From Enoplolaimus lenunculus (lineage: Eukaryota; Nematoda; Enoplea; Enoplida; Thoracostomopsidae): DNA of 64,000 nucleotides. A program made the translations under genes and the position numbers. A model generated the notes under the pieces. It worked only from the letters and a program-made list of their open reading frames with translations. It had not been told where the DNA came from and searched no databases. Shown one piece after another: positions 1 to 10,380 of this stretch; the first letter of the stretch is position 1, and each line of letters begins with the position of its first letter. The DNA is taken from the NCBI GenBank assembly GCA_030248215.1, contig JASANG010004061.1, positions 1-64,000 on the forward strand. The letters are read 5' to 3'.

Positions 1-2480
1 GTCACTGCACCCAGCGCCTCTAAATCTTAGTAGATTTAGGCTTTCGGCAGCTGGAATCACATTTTTGTGAAAATGTGTGAGCTCTCGGGCTGCACAGAAA
101 TTCTGGGAATAATATCTCGGCGGAAAGACCCCGTGCAAGCTTGTGTCGGTAGACACAGCTTTGATTCGGAAGGCTCTGAGCCAAAATATGCAGCCCTTGA
201 AGTTTCGGTGTCCCGGAGAGTTGCTACGGGCATGTGTGCACAGGTTGGACGATTGCTGAAAATCGAAGTGTCGAGCAGACTTTTCAGATCTGTCCGGTTG
301 GAGCTGTAAGTGCTCTCGTGGCCCGGAAAGTATGAAAACAGTTCTGAATAGGTGATATTGTATCGGTTCGAGACTAATTTCAGTGTTTTTGGGTCGAAAA
401 CAGTAGTTTCGGATAACTCGAATTTTGTGAAATATCGTTTTGATCTGAATTTTACCAAATTCAGATATTTTGGCTGTAAAAGTGTGTAATAGGTTTGTAA
501 ATGTGCTGAATTTGATGGAATGCATCTAAAAACACTAAATTCTACCTAAATTTTCGTTTTCTGCGTATTTGAAAACCTATAGAAAAATTTCGATTACCAT
601 CGAAATTAGTGTGATTATTAGCTAGGCTGAATAACGTTGGCTTGATGTGCGTTTTGAATTAATATGGCGTTTAGTTTATTAGTTTATGTGTAACATGTGT
701 GTTTTGAGAATTTTCGGTATTTTGTGTGTAGTTTATTGAAATATAATTTCTGCGTAGGAGGCCACTTTTGTATTAGTTTGGTGGTTTGTGTTTAGGTACT
801 CAGGAATCGGAGGGAGTTTTTGTTTTCCGAAACCGGTTATGCAAAATTGCTAATTTTGCATAATCCAAAACTTTTCGCTCACTCGTCGCTGACCTGTCCA
901 AAATTTGGGAGATTTGAGTATCATTTTTGCAACGCTGTTTTTGTAGTTTTGGCTTTACTAAGTGGTTTCGTGGGTGGATTAATTTTGTTTTTCGGTAACA
1001 AAATGCAGAACTTTACGGGGTTAAGTAACTCCCTGCGGCAGCAGCGGAGTTGGACCTGGGCGACCGGGGAGGATTGGTGTCACTGGTCAGCGGCGGAGTC
1101 CCCGTTCTGGTCTGGGTTGTCACAAGCAAATCCGCAGATTCGGCCGTTACCACGGCCCGAATCGGTCATCCCTGAATTATTGGTAAGAGTTATTTATTTA
1201 CTTGCTTACACCATGGTCATTGCGTTACACCGGTGTTTAACTGCTCTTGAGATTATTGAGAAGGTTAAAGCCGGTCGATAAATTGTCGTATTATTTATTT
1301 TTAGCCGTGGGGTAGAATTACAACTAAGATCATTGGCGGGCAATTAATTTTATTCGGTTGAAATGGCAAGAAGTACACCATCGTCCCCGTTAAATCCTGA
1401 AGCTGACGAGTTTCAGCCTTCCACATCTGGGGTTCTGTGGGCGGTAGCTCACTTAACGCCTGAGGTCGAAGCTGAGCTCGAGGCTCTGCGAATGCGTAAC
1501 GCCGAGGAGGATGCGCTGGTAAGGTTTGCTCTATTTCTTTAGTTCGGGTGTACTTGTTGCCAGAATGTAGGTGTTAGTTTTCCTAACCCAGCGTTATATG
1601 TTGTTTTGCTAATAAATTAATAGGTTGAGTTCCTGCACATAGCATTTACTTCACACATACACGTTTAATCATTTACGTTAGATGTCGGGCTCGGGACTAC
1701 CGCCCCGTCCCCGTTTCTTTGTAAATATCGTCGTTGAATTAACCCGCATTTTTCTCGTGTCTCTGAGTACTTACGCTAGTCACGCATGCGCTGAGCTTAG
1801 GTTGAGTTGAGTTGCCTGAGTTTTGAATGCGTTAATTTAGATGTTAACCGGACCCGGATATTTCAATTGTTTTATCAAGCATCGTTTGAGATTTTTAGCC
1901 AGTTTGAGTTCATAGATTGATTGCTCGCAAGCCGAAAACATTTTCGGCTGTTGTCTTTTCTGTCAAATTATTCGGCGCGTTTAGAATTCTGGAATTCGTT
2001 GTTTTAGCGGCGCCTGTGAGATTTCGTAACTTAGGCCGATGTGATTTGTTACGTGAAATTAAGCGCGATGGAAAATTTGCGGCGCTCATAACTCACTGTT
2101 ATTCGCGCCGGCCTAATTTTGCTTCATTGTCACGCGGTAGGGTGACAATGTGCATTTTCTAGTCAGATCCGTAGGTAGGATCTTACAGTATGGGTGATTC
2201 GGTTTGTGCGCAGATTTCGGTGATTGGCAGCTTGAGAGAACGCTTAAGCTTAAGGTGCTCGGCTGGATCTTCTCTCTTCAGTGGAATACTTTTGAGCTAA
2301 GTGAAGTTGCCGTCTCGAAAGATGGGTGCAATCTGACTCGGTTGTATTGGGGAAACTACTGATTTAGCGGATCCCCGTGATTTCCTGTGTCGGTGACTTT
2401 GGAACGAAACTACTCCAGTCGCGGGCCTAGCGTACTACATCGCATTCGAATATTTTTCAACCGCATAAGCAGAAAGTTGC
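1..2480. other. CpG-richer unassigned segment
   Basis: This stretch is richer in CpG and poorer in recognisable MITEs than the rest of the window. Short open frames exist (67-309 plus, 57-458 minus, 820-1281 plus, 1917-2162 plus), but none resembles a family I know. The most gene-like part is 820-1520, which has two donor-acceptor style signals and a start codon (see the separate entry). It could be the 5' end of a host gene or the leader of a mobile element. No reverse transcriptase, integrase or transposase motif is visible here. Confidence 0.35.
1363..1518 (+). other. candidate first coding exon, product unknown
   Basis: An ATG at 1363 opens 52 codons (MARSTPSSPL... to ...NAEEDAL) that run exactly into a donor-like CTG|GTAAGG at 1519. 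Just upstream, a donor-like TTG|GTAAGA at 1183 pairs with an acceptor-like pyrimidine tract plus AG ending near 1304, which would make a short 5' UTR intron. A further acceptor-like TTACGTTAG ends at 1680, and an in-phase ATG TCG GGC follows it. The peptide is acidic and Ser/Pro-rich, so probably disordered, and is not recognised. A retroelement leader is an alternative. No transcript evidence can be seen. Confidence 0.22.
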
Positions 2481-2987
2481 CGAGGGTAGGCGGCGCCTTT
2501 TTACTTTCTGACTTATAGTTTCTGCCATAATCTAAAAAAATCGGTATAACCGCCATTTTTTTATCAAAATTTTAGAAATCCCAGTGAACATTTACACGTC
2601 TCAATTGTGTTGGCAGAAAAATAATGCCTATCTGAAATTTATATACTTCAATATCCGTTTTCCGTTTCCGTCATTTATATCATCTGTTTACACCCTGGTT
2701 ATAATTAATATTTTGTCTAAGTTGCCATTTTAGTTGTATCCAACAGCAATAAGTTGCAGTTGTTTTCTGGTCGCTGGTACAATAGTACATCTAAATGAAA
2801 TCAATTAATAGCTTCATTAAAAGCTGTTCTTACTAGCGCTTATCCTCAAATTTGTTGTAAACGTCAAGCGTAAATGTTTGTGCCAAACTTTGTCTCAGAA
2901 GTCTTTAAAACATTGCTATTTTTAAGCTGCAGCGTTGCTTATTAGCAAACTGTGATTTATTTTTGTCTGTATTTAAACAATGTATAA
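2481..2987. other. intergenic, old dispersed repeat
   Basis: I see no gene. About 2560-2700 is a diverged direct copy of 59430-59600 (shared blocks around 'tatacttcaatat' and 'catctgttta'), so both belong to one old dispersed repeat whose ends and class are not evident. Confidence 0.4.
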
Positions 2988-3229
2988 AACCATATTCACC
3001 GTGCAGCTGCAACTTGCTCGCAGAACTTGCATTATGACAAAGCGGCTGCAATAAATTCATTGAACTTGCATATAAATTATTCACACATTTGAACTGAATT
3101 TCTAGCTATGATTTTGAATGAATTATTTGCAGCTTCAAGTTTTTTGACCGGGTTTTTGGACCAAAACTTGCAAGTGCAAGTTGCAGCTGCAAGTCATCGT
3201 AGCAAACACTTGCACGTGTGAATAGGGAT
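2988..3229. mobile_element. PIF/Harbinger-like MITE, CACGTGCAAG family
   Basis: A 242-bp element between TAA target duplications (2985-2987 and 3230-3232). Its inverted ends read AACCATATTCAC and, from the other side, ATCCCTATTCAC. The interior is rich in AAGTTGCAGCTGCAAGT-type short palindromes. Four more copies occur in the window, two of them with clear TAA duplications. A 3-bp TWA target site is typical of PIF/Harbinger. It encodes no transposase. Confidence 0.75.
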
Positions 3230-3479
3230 TAATGAATTATTTCATACAAAAAAATGCTAACACGAATGTCCATTGTTTGATGCAGTATACGTTTTTAGCG
3301 GTTGATCGTATCCAACGAATCTCCATTTGAACATTTCATCATCGTTTACAACGTTGGGACCCAGGTCAATCGGGCTTTGAGACTTACCGCCACATTGGCT
3401 GTAGTGTTGAGCCCAGCGCTCGGGGCCTTTAAGAGATAAGGTATTTTATATAAATAACACAGGGATTTAGCGGATCATT

Positions 3480-3965
3480 CAGGCCCGTGCACCGATCACC
3501 TTACGAAAGGGAGGCTAAAAAATTTTCAGGAGAGGCATTCAAAAATTTTATGCGGGATTCACGTTATAACCGGGGCAGCTTGGCACACGTTTTGTACCTA
3601 TTAATAGCCGATTGGGTTACATTTTGTCTGCTAATAGACCCCATATCATATTCAAAAAGGCGTATTTGTCTACTATCATCATGTGTAGGTCACCTTTTGT
3701 CCTTCAATGTCATATGATATTCGACGTATCGTAGCGAATATCATATGGTATATTTTCAAATGTCTGCATATTTGAGATAATATACCCAAATTGTCCTGTG
3801 GAATATTATATGATACTAGAATTTGATTGGGCACAAACTGTGTTCCGCCTGCCCCGTTTTTAAGGTGAATCCCGCATTAAATGAGTTCCAAGCAAGGTTG
3901 AAATTTTTCTAGGGGGACAACTTTCTTGGCGGGTGGGGCTGAACCCCCCCTTGACTACGGCCCCG
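3480..3965. mobile_element. hAT-like MITE, CCGTAGCC family, with a nested insertion
   Basis: The ends (CAGGCCCGTGC on the left, GACTACGGCCCCG on the right) match a seven-copy family. In three other copies that family is flanked by perfect 8-bp duplications. Here the flanks agree at 6 of 8 positions. The middle is interrupted by an unrelated 326-bp element at 3551-3876. Confidence 0.6.
3551..3876. mobile_element. TTA-flanked MITE nested in another MITE
   Basis: A 326-bp element with inverted ends TGCGGGATTCAC and GTGAATCCCGCA, flanked on both sides by TTA (3548-3550 and 3877-3879). It sits inside the hAT-like MITE at 3480-3965. A 3-bp TTA target site suggests PIF/Harbinger. The short open frame it creates is not a gene. 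Confidence 0.65.
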
Positions 3966-4099
3966 GTATCATGGCTGATGTTACTGCAACGTTTTATGTG
4001 AAAACAGTACGTAAAAACACCACAGTGAAAATTAAAGACTTGTAGCTACTTTATGCTTAACTGCCAAAGTTCTTTTACAAGATTCAATTGTGTTTTCAG

Positions 4100-4530
4100 C
4101 AGGTTTTGCTATTTAATTAATAGCCCCCCCCCCACGGTTCTTATATGGGGTAATGTATACCCGTCAGAAGTAGAATTTGTTAAACCTCGTGTCAAACTAT
4201 AATGATTTTATAGTTCTTATTCAGTGTAACTTAAAAACGTTGGGATTGAACATATATAAAAAAACTATTATTTCACACAAATTATTTTTAATTAACCTTT
4301 CAGCATGTTGGAATGCGGTACACTGCAAAAAATGAGTCAAATTGATTCTCTCCAAAATAGGCGTTACAGCACTACACAAACTAATTGAAATTACACTCCG
4401 CCAGAGTCAAATTCGACTCACTAAAATCGCCCGTTTGACTCTGGCGAAGTAGAATTTGACTCGGTTTGTTTAAGTCCCGTAGAGCGTATTTCGGTGAGAG
4501 TCAATTTAACTCACCATTTTTTGCCGTGTA
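4100..4530. repeat. diverged duplication, left copy (with MITE)
   Basis: About 430 bp from 'tttgctattta' through the gactc-palindrome MITE is repeated at about 5330-5760. Shared blocks include 'ggggtaatgtatacc', 'agtagaatttgttaaac' and 'ttggaatgcggta'. The MITE lies at the same place in both copies, so it was duplicated along with its flank. Confidence 0.6.
4321..4528. mobile_element. TA-flanked palindromic MITE (GACTC family)
   Basis: Inverted ends begin CACTGCAAAAAATG, and the whole element is a long dyad of 'gtcaaattgactc' and 'gtcgaatttgactc' motifs. Flanking TA on both sides suggests a Tc1/mariner-type target. It is non-coding. Relatives lie at 5544-5757, 18847-19067 and 59790-60009, with half-copies in the macrosatellite spacers and near 55760-55846. 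Confidence 0.65.
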
Positions 4531-4788
4531 TATGACCCACACCCACGACTGTTTTTGTTATTATTCCCAGGTATTAAAGAAAGGGTATAAATTGAAGTTA
4601 AAACATGTCTTAGAGTTGTTTACCGTAACTGCTGCTTCGATCGTAATTGAAGTCTGAAACGAAAAGGTCAGTTGAACCAACAGTTTCCGCTATATTTGAT
4701 GACACGCGATGGCGAAAGGTGTAGTGCAGTACTGCCCGGCGCCTCGCAAGATTATCGCGCAACCCTTCCACTAACCCATCATTTTGTC

Positions 4789-4968
4789 GGCCTATGTATA
4801 GAACAGGGCAGGAACGTTTTCCAGAAGGACAATAATAGAGCCAGTTTAAACTTTAGACTAATTGTTTTGCTTAGGCTTAATCCATACGCTTAGGCTTAAC
4901 CTTAGGCTTAGGCTTAGGCTTTTGAATATGCTTATACTACTGTTCTGGTCCTGTTCTACACAGGGGCC
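4789..4968. mobile_element. hAT-like MITE with TTAGGC array
   Basis: A 180-bp element flanked by the perfect 8-bp duplication ATTTTGTC (4781-4788 and 4969-4976). Its ends are versions of GGCCMATGTAAAGAWCAGG. The interior has a short run of TTAGGC hexamers. It has no coding capacity. Confidence 0.8.
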
Positions 4969-5329
4969 ATTTTGTCTGAGTGTCTGTTACATATTGAAAC
5001 AGTGTCTGCCATTTTTTTATGAAATATTCCACTAACAGACTCTAATTAATTAGGAATACAAACTCCTATTGATTTGAACTTAAAATAGGAACCATACTCT
5101 TTACCCCCCTCTTGTATAAGTCACCGCAGTAATAACCATGGATCCGCTGTTGCCCCAAACACTTTGAATCTGTTTTACTATTCCTGAACGCGAAGCCGTC
5201 CAAATACCTTTGTTGGGCTAGCGAAAAAATGTCTCTAAACATTGACATCGCGTGGATTAGTTTGTGTATGGTGGTTTAGTGTAAACACCCCTCTGTATGT
5301 TTCCAAGAGCCAGTTGAGTTTGCAACGGT

Positions 5330-5760
5330 GGTTTGCTATTTAACCTTGTTGCCCCTCCAAACGGTTCTTACACGGGGTAATGTATACCTCCGGAGTAGAA
5401 TTTGTTAAACTGTGTGTCAAACTGAATGATTTAGTGGTTCTTATACAGTGTAACTTTAGAAACGTTGAGGCTGAACTTATGTGGAAAAATTTATTATTTC
5501 GCACAAATATATATTAATTGACATTTGTGCATTTTGGAATGCGGTAGATTGCAAAAAATACTGAGTCAAATTGACTTTCACCAAAGTAGGCTCTGCAGCA
5601 CTACACAAACTAAGTGAAATGTGACTCCGCCAGAGTCAAATTAGACTCACTAAGTCGCACGTTTGACTCTGGCGGAGTCGAATATGACTCAGTTTGCGTA
5701 GTCCCGTAGAGCCTATTTTGGAGATGGTTAATTTGACTCACCATTTTTTGCAGTGTATGA
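5330..5760. repeat. diverged duplication, right copy (with MITE)
   Basis: Partner of 4100-4530. It includes a GACTC-family MITE at about 5544-5757 after the shared 'ggaatgcggta' flank. Confidence 0.6.
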
Positions 5761-6066
5761 AACGGTATTTCACCGTACAGATTGAAGTTAAACCCTAATT
5801 TTAAAAACTTACCGCTGTCGCTGCCATTGCCGAGGTGGAATCCAACTACAGAAATTACAAACAGATGTACCAATGACATTGTTTAAGTTAGATTGTCTGT
5901 TCAACTATGTAGTCAGTCAACTATTATACTCTCGTTTGGTTTTTAATTTGTGTAGAAAGCGCGATAAGCTTACTCTATTGCAGCAGTCTCACAGAAAAAC
6001 GTACCACCCCTGCTCTTTACATGTACCAATTTTTGCTGCTTTAATTTAAAAACTTTATTGTTGGCT

Positions 6067-6660
6067 TCAGTGAGTTGATTTCAACTCGAGTTGATTTCAA
6101 CTCAGGACAAGTTGAATTCACTCATAAATTTGACCTGCGAATTAAGTCTTTCAAAACTCAGAATTCTGAATTGTTTGAACTCATTCCGAGTTAATTGATC
6201 AACTCATCCAGAGTTAAATCAGCTCTGATTGAGGTTATATTTACTGTTATCAAGAGTGGATGATCACTCTTTATAACAAGAGTGTGCAACTGGGTACATC
6301 CTGTGTATTAAAGAATGTACCCGGCACGCGTTGCGTTTTTGGCCTACCCTCCTTGTTTAGGGGGGTCTGTATGCAGTTTTATATCGTAGTAATGCTAGGA
6401 GCAAATTGTACCCCCTTGTTTAAGGGGGTACGTGTACTGAAGCATACTTAATCTCTTGCTTACCCCCCCTGATTGAAGGAGGGGGTCGAACAAAAACGCA
6501 ACGCGTGCCGGGTACATTCTTTAATACACAGAATGTACCCAGTTGCGCACTCTTGTTATAAAGAGTGACCATCCACTCTTGCTGTTATTAACTCAGTAAT
6601 AACCGAAGAAATTACTAATTCTCTCTGACTTGATTAATCAACTCATTGAAATTTACAGTG
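6067..6660. mobile_element. GAGTTGATT-family MITE with nested element
   Basis: Inverted ends carry TTTCAGTGAGTTGATT. An uninterrupted relative lies at 24608-24860. In this copy the middle is split by a second element at 6251-6581. Non-coding. Confidence 0.55.
6251..6581. mobile_element. nested MITE with ~90-bp inverted repeats (CAAGAGTGG family)
   Basis: Arms of about 90 bp begin CAAGAGTGGATG and read inward through 'ggcacgcgttgcgttttt'. The flanks share CTGTTAT, a 7-8 bp target duplication. Diverged copies lie at 22344-22654 and about 29603-29917. It is inserted inside the element at 6067-6660. Confidence 0.7.
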
Positions 6661-6664
6661 TGCG

Positions 6665-7760
6665 ATCAATTCAACACTAGCAATTATTTTGCAGTTGTGG
6701 AGTAGAAATTCCCCGTTCAAATTAAAAATTACAGTTTTGCGTGTAATTTGTATAGTGAATTTACGCATGCTTATAGGATTATTCAAATAAAACTGCAAGC
6801 AGCATATATTCCATATTTAGGTAAACATTGGAACATATTTTTAAGAAGGTTAGCGATTTCAAAGCACGCTGTTATTCCCAAAAAACCCCTTATTTTAAGC
6901 CGTATATTACGTTGACACAGCTGGCTCTCAAAGAGTTGACTTTTTGTTGATTGTATGCGATTTAGCATTTATTTGTAAATTCTATAAAATACAACATTTT
7001 CTCATTGTATCGTTGTTATCCAGCGAAATATTAAACAATTTACAACAGCGGCGGCGGAAACAAATTATGATTGGTGGGTCAGACACAAGGAAATGACCAA
7101 TGAGGTAGCTTTACTTATAGAACGCAAGGAGGAACTGACGGTTAGCAACGTGTGGAGTGTGAGACCATTTGACCGCAAGGTCAGCTATCCACAGTCGACG
7201 AATCAAACCACGTTCAGAACCACGTACTAGTGGCAGATCCAGGAATTTTTTGACGGTGAGCAAGCAATCGAGCGAAATGTCAAATGCAATTTTTTGCGTA
7301 GAAATGTAACAATTTGTAAGGTAGGGATTTAATCATTTTTCGTGAACGATATTCTAAATGGATTCGCACAATTATAGTGAAATAATCCTTTCGGACGAGA
7401 AGCACAACGTAAGCATATAAAATCAGTGAATCCAAATTGGCAAAAAATAAAAAAACGATCCTGATTTTTAAATCTGAAGGTTTTCTAAAAAGCCCACTAC
7501 TCCATCGAATCGCTCCGGGTTGAACCTGGCGGCACCTTAGAGCAGGCCTCTCAATCGAAAGTCGAGATTAGGCTTACGATATGGCAGCCTAAGACGGAAC
7601 GGTGGGGTCCCGACAGGGGCTAAGCATAGCACTTCTGAAACTGGGATGTCCGTCAACTTAAACGAACCCAGGACGACTTAGGAATACAATCCATCTCCTA
7701 AACACCAGAGAAGCAAACTGAAATTCAATTTTCAACGGCACTGAAGGTGTTGCTAAGTTG
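6665..7760. other. intergenic; GC-richer unidentified block at about 7500-7700
   Basis: I find no gene. The ~200 bp from 7497 to 7700 is markedly GC-richer than its flanks and contains 'gggttgaacctgg', loosely like a pol III B box. It might be a fragment of a SINE or LINE leader, but nothing decides this. Confidence 0.3.
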
Positions 7761-7923
7761 TCGGGCCCGTTACCAAATGGACCAGGGGGGCTCAGTCCCC
7801 CTGGAAAAATGTCGGCTCCCGCTAGAAAATGTTCAACTTTGCTTGCAAATCATAAAAAACCCGTGAATGCCCCTTCTGGAAAATTTTTAGGCCCCATAGC
7901 AAGGTCAGCTGGCTACGGGCCTG
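7761..7923. mobile_element. hAT-like MITE, CCGTAGCC family
   Basis: Ends GGGCCCGT and GGCTACGGGCC, with the family's internal 'cttgcaaatcat' and 'cctcctgaaaa' type blocks. No clear target duplication remains. Confidence 0.55.
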
Positions 7924-8262
7924 AAAGGTATTTAGAGTTTTCCAAAAGGCTATTTTCAGGAATTAGGAAATGTTGATTCAAACATATTATGACGAAACGC
8001 AAAATTAGCTATCAAAAAAAAGCTTAACATATCTTTCATCATAATCTATTAATGAATATTGTGGGAAATCAAAAATTTCAGCTTATGGATGAAGTATTTC
8101 CGGTTCCGGTGTCAGAATAATTGGAGTGCGGCCCCTCAAATATAGAACACTTGACTATGAACAAAGACGCAATTAAAATGCACATGTAAAACGTATTGTT
8201 CCACTCGAAACGCAGAGAATTTATAGCATATTTTTAGAAACTTAGTAAAAACACAAGTATAT

Positions 8263-9387
8263 ACAAGTTGTTAAAGTGCCCCTAACCGGGCCATAGAAAA
8301 AGATATGTTTTGAAAATATATTTGATGTGTAACGTGTAAAGTTTAGAAACAAGGGACTCGAACAAATTTTGAAAGTTAAATTCACGTACTACCTTTTTTC
8401 ACAAAAATCGGGCTTATTTTCTAGGACAGCATATTTCAGATTGCCAAAAAAGTTTTGGCGGTCACAAGCAAGCTGTGATGTGTCACACAGAAACATATTC
8501 ACAGCTTTGGGCGGCCATAAATCAAACAGTATTATATTTGATGTTTTCCTTCGGTTAAAAAGAAATTTGACAAATTTTGTAATCGCTTTATTTCATGATA
8601 AAATTTTGAAGAACCCTTGAGAAGTCTGCGTACCTGAATTGTACTGGCAAAGTGCAATATTTTCTGAAACTATATATTCGTTTATAATTTTGCGTAATTT
8701 AGCATTCGTTTACAGCATGAACCAGGAAGCAACCGTAGGTTAAAATACCGGAGTCAGAGTTGAACCAAAATTTGCCTTAGTCGGAGAGGTCGATTTTATG
8801 CCGGAGACGAAGGCTGACGTCGCATTATACTGTGCTATGAACAATGGGCCACTCAAAAACAAAGGTTAAGATTTCGATAAAACTAAAGTTGGTTATAAAG
8901 CTTCATACTGCCATCTATGTTTGTAAATTATCGTTTTTGTATAAAATCAACACAGGGTTAGAAATTTGTGCCGTGAAAAATGGCACTTATTAGTGCCAGT
9001 AGTAGTAAATAGGTAAACATTTGTTTCATGGTGTTTGAATAAGATGAAAATCACATCTCCACAGCGCATGTTCAAAGCGTCTATCCCCTGAGTCATTTTT
9101 TTGCGATAACGGGTAATTCAGAAAATTACGAAATTATCAAACAAAGCTGTGAATATGTTTCTGTGTGACACATCACAGCTTGCTTGTGACCGCCAAAACT
9201 TTTTTGGCAATCTGAAATATGCGTCCTAGAAAATAAGCCCGATTTTTGTGAAAAAAGGTAGTACGTGAATTTAACTTTCAAAATTTGTTCGAGTCCCTTG
9301 TTTCTAAACTTTACACGTTACACATCAAATATATTTTCAAAACATATCTTTTTCTATGGCCCGGTTAGGGGCACTTTAACAACTTGT
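8263..9387. mobile_element. 1.1-kb element with 247-bp near-identical inverted arms
   Basis: 8263-8509 and 9142-9387 are inverted copies differing by only about one indel and very few substitutions as far as I can align by eye. The ~630-bp centre is AT-rich with no convincing open frame. The long, nearly perfect arms indicate a young or gene-converted non-autonomous DNA transposon. The target duplication is unclear because the homology runs into ACAAGTTG at both tips. Confidence 0.7.
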
Positions 9388-10380
9388 TTCACAACTTTAC
9401 AAAAGTAACTTTGTTCTGATACGGGTATAGATACTGAAAAGATCGAACAACAAACAAAATTGAATTGATACTAACTTACCAAGATTATTAAGTCACTCAT
9501 AACCGATGCACCAACCCCACCAATTATTATTTTAATCCATCCGCATTCATGATAGTTTGCTCTACCTAGCTATGTATATTCCTGTTTTTAAAACAATTTT
9601 CTTTACAGATTTTAAAAAGTCAACGCACAATATGACGAAAAACCAGATAATGTAGCATCAACTGTTGCATAACAATACGCTAAGCCAACACACTAGGCAA
9701 TGCTTAAAAAATAATTGTTGGCTCTATGTACCGGGGCTGCGTAGTTTTATAGTTTACTTCGACGCCGTTTATCTGAGTCAAAATACGAAGAAAATTTGCA
9801 CAAAAATTAGAGCAAACTTTCGCCTAGTTTGCTACTACAGAATTTGAATGGAACCTGACATTGCATGTAGTAAGCTTATAGTATGATGTTGCTACATGCG
9901 ATAAATTATACATATCTAAACTAGCTGCATGAAAATATGAACGATTTTTAGAATCAAAAATTTTGGGTAAAACATATTATAAGAGACACTACCGTGTCCT
10001 TATGATAAGAGACACTACCGTGTCCTTATGATTGACAACAGGTTGAATAGATTTTCATTTGTTCCGAAAATATTCGAGCGTGTTCCCATCTTTTGAGTTT
10101 TCTGGAGGCAAGTGACACCTCTGTTCCCCCTCTTCCGGCACTTGTGGATTCACAGTTGTCGTATATATGACAGCGAATTTTATTTAACAAAATAGATCAT
10201 ACAGTTGTAGCTACAAGACTGCAAAATTGACAATTTTTCCTGAATTCAAACCATGGAACTGAATAAAGATTAGTTATCTTCTTCTAAGCTTAATTTGAGG
10301 CGATTTGCTGTTATATGTAAATATTGTATGCACCAGCAGATCCGGAAGGGGAGCGAGGGGAAGGGCGTACGCCCCCATTA
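9388..10380. other. intergenic; short tandem duplication at 9980-10031
   Basis: I see no gene. A ~29-bp unit containing 'agagacactaccgtgtcc' is duplicated in tandem at 9980-10031. Each unit can fold on itself (agagacac with tgtcc). The word 'aagagaca' reappears inverted just beyond the minisatellite near 12465, hinting that the minisatellite may lie inside a larger element. Confidence 0.35.

Noticed and set aside
820-1281. 153-codon plus-strand frame as a membrane protein
   Set aside because: One hydrophobic stretch, no homology recognised, and a probable splice donor at 1183 cuts it. More likely 5' UTR or leader.
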